This document shows positions 10,483-21,408 of a stretch of DNA of 64,000 nucleotides, one piece after another. The stretch comes from Erigeron canadensis. Its lineage: Eukaryota > Streptophyta > Magnoliopsida > Asterales > Asteraceae. The position numbers and the translations under genes were made by a program. The DNA is taken from contig NC_057767.1 of assembly GCF_010389155.1 (NCBI RefSeq), positions 28,925,295-28,989,294 on the forward strand, written 5' to 3'. Position 1 is the first letter of the stretch. Each line of letters opens with the position of its first letter. The notes beneath the pieces were generated by a model that saw only the letters and a program-made list of their open reading frames with translations, searched no databases and was not told where the DNA came from.

Positions 10483-12615
10483 ATGAATTTTCTTTCTTCA
10501 AACATTAGAGGTATTAAAGGGAATGGGAAAGGGAATTGGATTAAACAGATTAAACTGCAAAAAGCTAGGAATTTCTTTTTTAGCTTTACAAGAAATTCAA
10601 TGTGGGGATGTTTCAGAAGATATTATTGGGGTTACTCCAGGATGGATTTTGAGGTTGTGAATCCATGTGGTCGGTCTGGTGGCCTGTTAAGTGTATGGAA
10701 TCCGAGTATTTTCAAGAAAGTTGATTGCATAAAAAGTAATATTTTTTTATGATAAATGGTGCACATGGATATATGGGATTTTATTCTCGGTTAGGGCGGC
10801 AGTTCTCGTGAATGGAGCACCAATGTTTAAGTTTCAATGTGGTAATAAAGGCTTACGTCAAGGGTGATCCACTTTCCCCGTTTTTATTTTTGATTGTCAT
10901 GGAAGGTTTCTCTTGCTTGATAAATAAGGCCACTTTGTCGGGCTCTCTTTCGGGTTTAAAATTGCCTAAAGATCGATGGTCCAATTATTTCACATTTATT
11001 ATACGCGGATGATTGTACGTTCTTTTGTGGGAGATTGGTAGACAAACAATCTCTATAAAGTGGTAAGGGTTCTTAGAGTTTTCTTCCTTTGTTCCGGTCT
11101 TACAATAAATCTTGGAAAATCAAATTTATTTGGAATTGGGGTGGATAATTTGGAGATAAAAAGGGTTGTTGAGTTAATATAAGTGCAAGGAAGGCTTGTT
11201 ACCCTTTAAGTACCTTGGACTTCGAATTGGAGGGAACATGAATAGAGTGTCAAGCTGGGACTTTTTATTTGATATTTTTGAGTCACGTCTTGCTAAATGG
11301 AAGGCGAAATCCCTCTCTATAGGTGGAAGGGTTACACTTATCAAGGCTGTTCTAGAAAGCTTACCGTCATATTATTTCTCCCTTTTTGTGGTTCCTAAGA
11401 CAGTCATTGCGGGTCTTGAATCCAAAATTAATTAGAAGATTTCTTTGGGGAGGCTCTCAAGATGAAAAAAATTTTCATTGGGTGGCTTGGGAACGAGTTG
11501 CCTCGCCCATTAAACATGGAGGTTTGGTTCTGTGTAATTTGGAAGACTCGAATATCGCTTTGTTGTCTAGGTGGATATGGAGATATAAAACGGAAGAAAA
11601 CGCTCTTTGGAGGAGGGTGATTGATTCGCTCCATGGGAATGGTAAAGGTGGAAATCGGTTCCTATTAATAACTCGCTTGCTGGTGGATGGAAGGCTATTG
11701 TTAGGAAAATTGAGAGAGTCGAAGTGGCGGGAAAATATTTAAACGGGCTGTTCAAAGGAGTATGCGGAAGAGGAGATCGAATTCGCTTCTGGTTGGATCC
11801 ATGGATCGATGAAGCATGCTTGAAAGACCGGTTTCCATTACTATTTAGATAGGAGAACGAGAAAAAATGTTTGATTCAAGACCGGTTCTGTTTGGATACG
11901 AAACGATTTGTTGGTAATACTACTTGGTACTCCATCCCATTCTCAGCAGATATGCTTGCTGAGTGGGTTGACTTTCGTGATCTGTTAGATGAAGTGAGAC
12001 TCAAAGACGTGACTGATAGATGGGTTTGGTCTGGTGACTCGAACAGTTTGTTTTCAGTTAAAAGCGTGAAGAAATTTCTTCAAAGTGACAAGGATTATAT
12101 ATAGTGGCAGATGGGTTTTTAAATGGGCGAAGGGCCGAGTGGCAAAAAAGTGTAACATTTTTGTTTGGCGGGCGGCGATGGAACGGGTTCCTACTTTTAT
12201 AGCGCTTCAAGCTTGGAATTGCAATTTTGGTACATCTTTATGTGGCCTGTGTGAGTCCATAGATGAGACAATAGATCATGTGCTTTGTCTCTGTTCCTGC
12301 GCATTGGAAGTTTGGAAAAAAATTGCTTCATGGTGCAAATTTGGGTCACTTTCATTCTCGTCTGTACGTGAAGTGATAAATATGTACAAAATGGTTGGTT
12401 TGGGAAAGAAGGCAAGGAAATTATTTAAAGGTACTGTTTTCGTCACGTGTTGGAGGCTTTGGAAGACAAGGAATGAAAGGATTTTTGACAAGATTATTTT
12501 TTGTAGCAATAAGGTTATTAATGATGTTAAAGCGATAGGTTTCTTATGGTATAAAGGTAGGGCGAAAAAAGGATCAATCACTTGGGAGGATTGGAATGAT
12601 TTTAATGTAATCTAA
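10483..12615 (+). pseudogene. LINE ORF2 (endonuclease/reverse transcriptase), internally deleted
   Basis: It starts at 10483 with MNFLSSNIRGIKG, the start of the EEP endonuclease domain, and proceeds to CGRSGGLLSVW (about 10665). The endonuclease remainder and the first RT motifs are missing. RT resumes with GLRQGDPLSPFLFLIVMEG (about 10850, first residues shifted), then [19 protein letters not shown] (about 11205) and [19 protein letters not shown] (about 11310). RRFLWGGSQDEKNFHWVAW follows (about 11435). The C-terminal zf-RVT region has NIFVWRAAMERVPT, then CGLCESIDETIDHVLCLCSC with its Cys/His pattern (about 12150-12305). Stops at 11015, 11433, 11740 and 12102 break it. Confidence 0.85.
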
Positions 12616-12692
12616 TCCTCCTTGGATTTTTTTGTATTGTTATACTACTTATTAATTGCGTAGTAGTGAATATAATTTTCAAAAAAAAAAAA

Positions 12693-13018
12693 CTTAAAGA
12701 TTCCATTAAAATCGTATCAATTCATTTTATTTCCATAATAAAAAAAAAGTCAAAAATAATGGTATTATTTAAGATTTATCAAACTTCAAGTGAAGTATCT
12801 TATATAAAAAAGAACAATTGTGTCCGTTTTAATTAAGAACGAAAAGTAACAAAATGAGAAGTAACAAAAAAGAGAAACCATGTAATATTACCAAAGTCTA
12901 CCAACGGGTCGGATTTTTTTAGACCAAATCCGCCCCTTTATAAGCAACTTTTTTTTCATTTCCCTTTTTAGACCAAAGTCTACCTACTCTGAACTCTAAA
13001 AATCATCAACCACCTCTG
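12693..13018. other. Non-coding AT-rich sequence
   Basis: No open frame or element boundary was recognised between the LINE A-tail and the first copy of the triplicated segment. Confidence 0.45.
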
Positions 13019-14885
13019 TCTCCCTAATCTAATTATACTTACGTACAGACACAAATTATATAATGGAAGAGTAAAGCAATTCAAAAAAGTGAAGATTGTA
13101 CCCGATTCAGTAACCTTAATTACTTCCACGACTGCTACTTATATATCTTATTCTCATCTTAACTTCTCTAGTAGTAGATTCATTGAAGGAATAACTACAC
13201 TTGCTCTTGCTCAATTTGTCGAATTACTTTTTAGAATAGTTTCTTTAGTTTGCATATTGACCCTATGATTCTATTTATTTTTAATTGATAAATTGGATGC
13301 CTACATTTCTTTATTTAGTGCCCTTGTGTAATGCGGGGAGTTTTACTTACAGATAGGACTCGAATGGAAGCCGGCAATGACTCCTAGCTAATAGACGTAT
13401 GAAATATGCTATTACGAAAGATAAGTAGCCGGAATGGTTGTAACTTCTACCATTAAATTTATTCATTCTATCGTCCTATTTTGGTTGATTATCTACTAAT
13501 TTGATTTTCTTCAGTTTTTGTTGAAATGAAATTGAGGTGTAGTCTATATTATGTTGTAGCATACATCGATGAAATCATTGAGGGCTTTTCGTATGTACCA
13601 ATAAAATCAAGTTTTTCATCATCACGAATTAACGTTAAATAAGCTAGTAAAAAGATATGTATGCTCTTGTACACAATGGATGTAAATTTTTCTTTTTTAC
13701 CTATATCAACCGGAAGCTGATTTTTACACGGAGGTTTTTGATTTACACACGGAAATTTAAATTGATTTGACTATTATACCCCTAATTATGTTTTCCCTAC
13801 TTTACTCCTTTTACATTTATAAAATTTTCTAGACAACTCTTATCACCTTTTTAATTTTTCCAATGAATATTATCTCCATTATGAAGAAAAATTCCATTGA
13901 AAAACCCAGCATTTGTTTTCTCTTTTCATAATCATTGACAACAAAACTCCATTCATCTCCTTCACATAAGTAAAAGTAATACAAAGACGTCCAATTTATG
14001 TAGGAGATAAAGACAAACAGGTTGGAGGTGTGGTGGTGAAGGGGCGCTGTGTCGGCATCGCTAGAAGGGGTAGCCAAATTTTTGTTTATATTATAGATGG
14101 GAATTGATATCCGTACCAAACATTTTGATAAATTTACCAAATTATACAAACTTTATAACATACAGTACAAGTAATTCATGCATAACTTTGATAGATTAAT
14201 AAAAACAAATGGTACAAATGTAATCTCCAATTATAGATATGGCCAGTGGTGTGGAATCCTGTGGATGACAATTTCAATATATTAAAAGATTTGCTTCTTG
14301 TTGTGGAGCGGCAGTTGGTAGCCATAAGAATAAAAGAGAGGCAACGATTTATCTGGTTTTTCATTCATATGATTAATAAAGATGATAGGGTTCTTCAAAG
14401 ATATTGTATTTTTGATCTTATAGATCTTGTATTGAAAGGGGTAAGAATATGATGGGTTTTCGTGTGAATCAAATGGTATACAGTAACTTAATCAAATTGT
14501 AAAGGAACTAATACGATTATAAAATTGGGAAATATAACAATACAAAGTGTTAGTATTACTTTTGGCTAAAACCTCGGATCTTGAAGATTAGGTCAAAACC
14601 TTATGAATAAATAAATAATGAAATAAAAGTTAAGGGTATCTTAGTCAATTAACTTAAATTTATGTGTATCAAGTAAAAGTTACAGTGTAAATATCACCTC
14701 CCATATCAACCCCTTTAACATTAAACGCTAATAATAGCTGTCTCTGAATCTACTATTACTATTAGGCTATTAGCATGTACGGGGTCCAAATTTTAAATTC
14801 ACAACAACTCATATGAAAAGTGTTATGACGCCTTATAAATGCTCTCCTATATGTACAAGTAAACCATAAACCCACTTTCATACAT
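13019..14885 (+). repeat. Triplicated segment, copy A (split by a Mutator-type element)
   Basis: 13019-13702 and 14703-14885 together match copy C (18287-19140), and the later part matches copy B (15090-15490). Shared landmarks are CCTAATCTAATTATACTT, GAAGCCGGCAATGACTCC, GTTGTAGCATACAT, CAAGTTTTTCATCATCACG and TCAACCCCTTTAACAT, ending in a TATA-like CTTATAAATGCTCTCC. No coding region is visible, so this may be a duplicated promoter-type segment or an unrecognised repeat. Confidence 0.85.
13712..14702. mobile_element. Mutator-type non-autonomous element (991 bp)
   Basis: A perfect 9-bp duplication, ATATCAACC (13703-13711 and 14703-14711), flanks it; 9 bp is the Mutator-superfamily size. Terminal inverted repeats of about 70 bp start GGAAGCTGATTTTTACAC on the left and, reverse-complemented, GGGAGGTGATATTTACAC on the right. 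Copies B and C of the surrounding segment lack the insertion and so serve as empty sites. Two short open frames inside (13829-14149 minus, 14246-14452 plus) resemble no transposase I recognise; they may be noise or captured sequence. Confidence 0.9.
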
Positions 14886-15089
14886 TTATACATACGGTAA
14901 CTATGTTCCACAATCATTCATATACGACTTTTTAAACGCGCCATACGTTACACACTCATATTTAATTAGTAGAGACTATTATCTAATTTCATATGTATAA
15001 CTAACATTACTAAATTAATTAGTAATCTTATATAGATTGGTTATTATAAAACAAGTATTAAAGTAAAATAAATAAGACATTATATTGAA
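14886..15089. other. Non-coding AT-rich spacer
   Basis: No feature was recognised between copies A and B of the triplicated segment. Confidence 0.4.
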
Positions 15090-15490
15090 CCGTAGATCAT
15101 TTATGTTGATTATCTACTAGTTAAATTTTTTTCAATTTTTGGTTAAATGGAATTGATGCGTATTCTATATTCGGTTGTAGCATACATGGATGAAATCATT
15201 TTTGTCTAGGGCATTCCGTATATGTAGTTATGTACCAATAAAATCAAGTTTTTCATCATCACGAATAAACGTTAAATAAGCTAGTAAAAAGATATGTAAG
15301 CTCTTATACACAATGGTTAAAAATTTTTATTTTTTACAGGTCAACCCCTTTAACATCAAATACTAGTCCTAGTTACTATTACTAATGACATATACGGGGT
15401 ACAAAGTTTAAATGCACAACAACTCATATGACAACTCACCCGCCTTATAAATGCTCTCCTATAGGTACAACTAAACCATAAAAGACATTT
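15090..15490 (+). repeat. Triplicated segment, copy B (5' truncated)
   Basis: It matches copy A from its TTGATTATCTACTA motif onward, through CATCATCACGAATAAACG and TCAACCCCTTTAACATC, to CTTATAAATGCTCTCCTAT and TAAACCATAAA. About 460 bp of the 5' part of the unit are absent. Confidence 0.85.
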
Positions 15491-15514
15491 GAGATAAGTA
15501 TTTTGAAGAGTTAA

Positions 15515-16467
15515 CCACTTGCTTAAACCCCAGTGGTCAGCGGTGTTTACACTTCCCATCAGTGCCGCTTAAGGTTTTAAGGGGCTTAAGCGACATCAAT
15601 TTTGAGGGCCTATTTAATTAGCATACAAAACTAACGTAAACAAAGCAAGCAAAAAGGAAAAGTACTTGCCTCAAGACGGATATACAAAATTACTGTAAAA
15701 GTTATTGGTGTGCTGTTCTACTTGTTAATCTGCTGCCTTTCCTTGTGCTAGTACCTGCCTCATTGTGTACTGTGGAAAGGGCCTTTTATGCCTTTAATTG
15801 TTAACGACTGCCTTTCAAGAATAAAAACCATCCACTTTTATTAGCTTTTCAATGGTCTAATACATACATGTTGCCTTCATTGTTATTAAGCCTTGCATTG
15901 TTATTAAGCCTTCATTGTTATTAAGCTAAGAAAAATCAAGAGATGAGAGTAAAGACATAGAGAATTGAAAATAAGTGATAATCAAAATACCTTTTATAAA
16001 CTTGAATGCTATAATCATGATAACCCGACAGTCACTCTTCGAAAGGTGAGTAATGGAATTTTGATTTTCAAGAAAAGTGATTGGTTGAAACGGTTGATGT
16101 TCACTTCAAGCCGCTGTTTGTTTTTTTAAGATTAAAAACCCTTAACTATTTTTATTAATTTTAAACTACACCTTTGTATAATTATAAGTGATGTATCATA
16201 AGTTTGTGGGCCTTAGGCCCATGCCTAACCCACTATAACTATAAGGTCGGCACTGCTTCCCACTATGTGGGGCCCCGGTGGGTTTTCTCCTAAGATTGTG
16301 GGTTCAAGCCTCGGCTGACACAATCCTTGAGTTCCCCGTCTAGGAATTTTCCACAAGGAGGGGGGCTGAGAGACTGCAACTTATGCTCAGCATCTCACGA
16401 GTTCCAACGATAGTTGGTTAAAATTGTCTCCAGCCACGTCTGAGTCGAATTATACATTTCAAAAAAA
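15515..16467 (+). mobile_element. tRNA-derived SINE, interrupted by a hAT element
   Basis: An exact 18-bp target duplication, AGTATTTTGAAGAGTTAA, flanks it at 15497-15514 and 16468-16485. The element ends in an A-run (16461-16467). Without the inner hAT and its duplicated 8 bp it is about 249 bp. A pol III box A-like TGGTCAGCGG lies at about 15534-15543 and a box B-like GGTTCAAGCC at about 16302-16311, which become correctly close once the hAT is taken out. It would have been copied by LINE machinery. Confidence 0.88.
15560..16255. mobile_element. hAT-type non-autonomous element inside the SINE
   Basis: Its ends are a perfect 8-bp inverted repeat, CAGTGCCG at the left and CGGCACTG at the right. 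CTTCCCAT (15552-15559) and CTTCCCAC (16256-16263) form an 8-bp target duplication with one mismatch. Both the repeat (hAT consensus YARNG) and the duplication size fit hAT. Length 696 bp, no transposase. Confidence 0.85.
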
Positions 16468-16478
16468 AGTATTTTGAA

Positions 16479-17633
16479 GAGTTAATTGCAAAATTGGTCC
16501 CTGTGGTTTACACACTTTAGCAATGGGGGTTTCTTTTTAAGTATCGTTGCAATAGGGGTCCGTGTTTTGATAATTTTTTGCAAGATTGGTCCTTTTCTAA
16601 CATAACCGTTAGCGGATGTCGTCAAATCTTAACAGAAGGGTCCATCATTGCTAGTAAACTCAGAAAGGACCCCCATTACTTAAATGGAAAAACCATAGGG
16701 ACCAATCTTGCAATTAACAACTTGATATCTTTTTGATTTAACTCGAGAGATTGAAATATACAATTGTCAGTGTGTCGGATCCCTAATTAGTAAGTTTATG
16801 TATACTCAAAAATTTTGATAATGGAAATGTACCTCGTATAATCTTTTTTACTTTGAAAAATAATTGATATATAATTTTTGTTATTATATATAGTTACGAA
16901 ATTAGAGGTTGTATGTTTGAAATTTGATATTATCAAAAATTAAACCTATTCAAAAAATATAATTACCATGTATGGTTTTTTAATTCCCTGTGTAACATGT
17001 TAAACATTTATGTGGTTGGTGGATTAATAAATATTAATTAATAAATATATAGTTTATTTTAATATAGATCATAACAAACTTTTTAATATGTTTTTTATAT
17101 ATCGAGTAACATTTTGTTATTTTAAGACGTGAATATAAATATTATGTGGATTTAATTATCATCAACAGCTGAAGCATTTACAAATTTTATAATATTTTTT
17201 TAGAAATATGTTTTTAACAGTTTAATTATCAATAATCATGAAAAGCTAAAGTATGTTAATAGTTATATTTAAATTAAGTATTTATTAATTTTCATTCTTT
17301 TATAGAAAAGTTAAAAAGTATACATAGGGATTTGACGCACTGACAATTATATTTTGCAATCTCTTGAATTAAATCAAATATAATATCAGGTTGTTAACTT
17401 CAAAGATTGGTCCCTAGGGTTTTTTCATTTTAGTAATGGGGGTCCTTCTTGAGTTTACAAGCAATGATGGTCCCTTTTGTTAAGACTTGACGACACCCAC
17501 TAACAGTGTTGTTAAAAAGGGACCAACCTTGCAAAAAATTCTTAAAATAGGGACCCTCATTGCAACGATACTTAAAATGGGACCCCCATTGCTAAAGTGT
17601 GTAAACCACAAGGATCAATTTTGCAATTAACTC
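16479..17633. mobile_element. Mutator-type element with long (over 300 bp) inverted repeats
   Basis: A perfect 9-bp duplication, TATTTTGAA, lies at 16470-16478 and 17634-17642. The arms start GAGTTAATTGCAAAATTGG and, reverse-complemented on the right, GAGTTAATTGCAAAATTG. They stay similar for roughly 310-320 bp each (to about 16795 and from about 17320), including CAATGGGGGT and TTGGTCCC motifs. The centre is AT-rich and non-coding. Confidence 0.9.
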
Positions 17634-17642
17634 TATTTTGAA

Positions 17643-18109
17643 ATGTAACAAATCTCTCTATATAACTAAGAGAGGATATGTTTTTTGCTTAGTTGGTATT
17701 TATAAGAGCATGACATGTAGGATTTTGTATGAGTTGTCATTTTTCCATTAATTTCTTAATTTTAAGGTGTCATATGTCTATCTATATTATTTAAATTATT
17801 CATAATCATTAGTCCTAATCATCATTAGTAATTATTAAAAATAACTTCTTCCGTTATTTGTTATTCACGTGGAATCGGCTGCATCATATCATAAACCTAC
17901 AAAATTAATATATAATAAGTTGCACAAATATTGAATCAGTAAATTAGTATATAATAAGTCAGTTGCAAACTTATATCATCTTGAATCAAATTAATGGTAT
18001 CATATAAGTTATCTTAAATCTACTCTAAAGATTAAATTTTAGTAATAATATTTAAATTTAATTCTTTATATATAACTAAAAAAATTATGTATTTTTAGGT
18101 GTAATCTTT
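17643..18109. other. Non-coding AT-rich sequence
   Basis: No feature was recognised. Confidence 0.4.
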
Positions 18110-18217
18110 GCATATGATTTATAAATATTTACGTTGTATTAGTCATGTTTTAACATATTTGATATATATCATATATTCATAAATTATAATTTTACGCTTT
18201 TAGTCGGTTTAATCTAG
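18110..18217 (+). mobile_element. Possible Helitron 3' end
   Basis: The stretch ends GGTTTAATCTAG followed by T, the Helitron CTRR|T rule. It resembles 60150-60382 over about 100 bp (a shared ATTTATAAATATTTA motif near the start and GGTTTAATCTAG near the end). The 5' end was not found. Confidence 0.35.
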
Positions 18218-18286
18218 TTTTAGATAAACAAATACAACATGGGTCTATAGTTTATTTGGTTTGTTTTATCATATAGGCTTAGAGAG

Positions 18287-19140
18287 TGTCCCCCTAATCT
18301 AATTATACTTGGTGTGGTAGGATCACCAGTTACGTACAGACACATATATTATATATTGGTGAAGTAAAGCAATTCAAAAAAGTGAAGATTGTACCCGATT
18401 TAGTAACCTTAATTACATCCACGACTAGATATCTTGCTCAATTTGTTGTTTTAATTTTTAAAATAGTTTCTTTAGTTTCATATTGACCCTATGATTCTAT
18501 TTATTTATGATTGATAAATTGGATGACTACATTTCTTATTGAGTGCCCTTGTGTAATGTGGGGAGTTTTACTTACAGATATCACTCGAATAGAAGCCGGC
18601 AATGACTCCTAATAAACGTATGAAATATGCTACTACGAAAGATAAGTAGCCGAAATTGTTGTAATTATATTTATTTATATTCTATCGTCCTATATTTGTT
18701 GACTATCTACTAATATAATTTTCTTCAGTTTTTGGTGAAATGGAATTGAGGTGTAGTCTATATTATGTTGTAGCATACATCGATGAAATCATTTTTGAGC
18801 GCTTTTCATATGTACCAATAAAATCAAGTTTTTCATCATCACGCAGTAACGTTAAATACTTAAGGGGTGTTTGTTATTATAATTACAAAAAAAAATTTGC
18901 GTTTACAAAATAAATTGTGCGTTTTCAAAACTGCGTTTTCATAGCAGATAATCACTTTTTTACACAAACACTTTTTTAGATTATTTGTGTTTTGTGAACG
19001 AAATAATCAGATAATCACTTCAAAACGCATTTCCAAACACCCTCTTAGTACACAATGGTTGTAAATTTTTCTTTTTTACCGATCAACCCCTTTAACATTA
19101 AACACAAATACTAGCTGTCTCTAAATCTACTATTACTATT
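18287..19140 (+). repeat. Triplicated segment, copy C
   Basis: It matches copy A across its full length but carries a 21-bp insertion near 18309-18331 and a MITE at 18863-19044 that A and B lack. It also has no Mutator-type insertion at the TACCGATCAACCCC site (about 19077-19090), giving the empty-site state. Confidence 0.88.
18863..19044. mobile_element. Tourist-like MITE (182 bp)
   Basis: TTA direct repeats (18860-18862 and 19045-19047) flank the ends AGGGGTGTTTG and, reverse-complemented, GAGGGTGTTTGG. It interrupts copy C where copies A and B run on from GTTAAATAAG, so a related empty site is present in the window. A little local sequence was lost or replaced at the site. Confidence 0.75.
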
Positions 19141-19779
19141 AGAAAGTTCTATACATCCTACAATGAAAAAGAATAGGAAAAATTTTTTTACATCCATGCC
19201 AGATCCGGTAACCAACGAAAGATCTGCTCGCCATTAAACCCAGATGAATGAACATTTGTAAGATAATTAACACTGTTTCTACACTACTGCGGCCCCTCAC
19301 CAATCGACAGTCAAAAAAAACAATTAAGGAAAAACACAGTGATAATAAATCGGCAAATTTGCCGTCGACAACAACCTCCAACAACACAGTCATTGCCTCT
19401 CTTACCACTGACGACTATAAAAACTAAAAATCTTGTATTAACAAAATCCTGTTAATCATCTTTTAAAAGCTATATAGAATTCAAACTTATGATTACTCAT
19501 GGATCTGAATAATATTATATGATTATCTTATCTTTTAATCTTCAAGTATTTTACTCGCACACAATTTTAAAATTTATTTAAAATAACAAAGTATCTTTCA
19601 TTATACTACAACACAGTTGTTTTAATTACTTATCGACCAAGAGGTTTGTGTCTGAATCTGGATACCACTTCTGAATGTTAAGAGGTGGTTCAAACATCTG
19701 AAATCTGAATACCTATAAATATCTAAATATTTATAAATAGATATATTAACATTTCATATACCTACAAAATAGTAAAATA
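19141..19779. other. Non-coding sequence
   Basis: A short minus-strand open frame (19139-19408) shows no recognisable motif and is not called a gene. Nothing else stands out. Confidence 0.4.
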
Positions 19780-19787
19780 TATATATA

Positions 19788-20320
19788 CAGGGACGACTCT
19801 ACAATGGGGGCAGTGTGGGCAACTGCCCCCATTCCAATTTTGGTACAATGTAATTTTTTCGAGGTATATTTGTAGTTTTGTTCCAAAATAATAATAATAA
19901 AAAATACATTATACATACAAATATCATCATCGTTGTCATAAGCCTCTTCTTTGGAAGTATGTTACTTATGTTGGAAGCATTAGTTTTGAGATAAAATCTT
20001 TTATTGGTAAAGTAAAAATCTTCAGTTATTTTGATTTTTTAACGAAGTTGAAAAAGAGAAGTTGAAGTGTTTTATTTGTGTGACTAATTGTATCAAAATT
20101 TATCACATGCTCTAAAATTGTAAAGACCAATGTTCAAGTTAAAGATAGATGTTCTCATAACTGGCACCAGGACGAAATTATTTTAAGGGTCCATTTTTTT
20201 TAATTCTCCGGTTAGAGTTAATTTTTGTTTAAAAACTTTTTTCCCCTCAAAGATTCTAATAATATAATAAGAGACTTTTAAATTTGCCCCCTCACACAAA
20301 AAATTCTGGCTCCGTCCCTG
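19788..20320. mobile_element. hAT-type non-autonomous element (533 bp)
   Basis: The left end is CAGGGACGACTCTACA; the right end, reverse-complemented, is CAGGGACGGAGCCAG. Both fit hAT ends often seen in plants. TATATATA flanks it on both sides (19780-19787 and 20321-20328), an 8-bp duplication, although it is low complexity. A relative of its left end lies at 50104-50170. Confidence 0.8.
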
Positions 20321-20737
20321 TATATATATAAAAAAAAGTTCTATGATAACATACACACTAAAATCAAAAGCTTTTTTTTATAGACAAATTAATTAAAATG
20401 TATATGTTTATCTCCTTTAACATACACACCCCATATACATCTTCCTCATCTTGAGAACTGAATATCCCTACCTACCAACCCACCCAAACTCACGATTAAA
20501 AGTTCAAAGCCTCATAAATTTAGTTTACACAAACGGATAAAAAAAACTCATCATTTCATTGAACGAATAGATCAAAATCATGTTTTCCTATTGCTTTTGT
20601 CCTTCTGTCGTTACTCAATTCAAATGTTTATGAGGGTGGGTGAGCGAGAAATCTATACGCGACGGTGGTGATCGGAAAACATATCTCTGGTGGTGTGGGT
20701 TGTCTCTTACATTTTCTCAATCGACATTTACTTCTGG
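20321..20737. other. Non-coding sequence
   Basis: No gene was recognised. The sequence includes a GC-richer patch near 20630-20700. Confidence 0.4.
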
Positions 20738-21345
20738 TCCGAATTAGTAGTTTTAGTCCATTTTTTTGTTAGAATTATTTGTTTTTCATAATTAAAAGAG
20801 AACTTTTTTAAGATGATTATTTTAACAAATACTTTACATTTCTATTAATTTATACTATTAGATCTTATTTAGGTTTCAGAAGGTTTTGTATGTTTTTTAT
20901 CGGATTTATCAGATTTATTAAGTTTTCATAACTTTTAAAAGGAATTAATTTTGTAGATAATATTTTTTTTAGTTAACTTTTTTTTAGATATATATTTTAT
21001 CTGTTTTCCAGAATGTTTTGTATGTTTTTTTCAAATATAATTTTAGAATTTTGAATCCGAATTAGTAGTTTTAGTCCATAATTTTTATCAGATTTATTAG
21101 GTTTTTATAATTCTTAAAAGAGAACTTTTTTTACGATAATTCTTTTAACAAATTATTCACTTTTCTATTAAATAATACTATCAGATCTTATTTGGTTTTT
21201 GGAAGGTTTTGTATGTTTTTTTTTTGGATATAATCTTAGATTTTGATTCCGATTTAGTAGTTCTAATATATAGATAATGCAATTATCTATATTTATATGT
21301 TTTTTTTTGTGGATATAATCTTAGATTTTGATTCCGATTTAGGAG
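20738..21345. repeat. Degenerate tandem repeats
   Basis: The motif CCGAATTAGTAGTTTTAGTCC at 20738 recurs (shortened) at about 21057, 21258 and 21334. GGTTTTGTATGTTTTTT and GATCTTATTT are also repeated at matching offsets. Units are about 320 bp and shorter, AT-rich and diverged. Confidence 0.7.
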
Positions 21346-21408
21346 TCCTCCTATTAGGGGTTTTGTATGTGGTTGGCGTAAGCCGCATACAAACCCCCAA
21401 TAGGAGGA
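21346..21408. repeat. Strong hairpin (about 27-bp stem)
   Basis: TCCTCCTATTAGGGG...GTATGTGG pairs with CCGCATAC...CCCCAATAGGAGGA across a loop of about ten bases. Only one or two positions are unpaired. It lies at the end of the degenerate tandem repeats. Confidence 0.85.

Larger units (their letters stand above)
8870..12692 (+). mobile_element. Degenerate L1-type LINE with internal deletion
   Basis: Order: ORF1 with an RNA-binding (RRM-like) start, then an ORF2 endonuclease start, reverse transcriptase and C-terminal zinc finger region, then a 3' UTR and an A-run at about 12681-12691. This is the layout of plant L1 elements. The middle of ORF2 is deleted: the sequence passes from the endonuclease N-terminus (to about 10752) almost directly to the late RT region (from about 10800). 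Several stops and frameshifts are present throughout. No target-site duplication was found. Confidence 0.88.

Noticed and set aside
13829..14452. Two frames inside the Mutator-type element as possible transposase
   Set aside because: Both are about 70-105 codons without MULE transposase motifs; the element is better called non-autonomous.
19139..19408. Minus-strand 89-codon frame
   Set aside because: No recognisable motif, isolated in AT-rich sequence next to the triplicated segment; judged chance.
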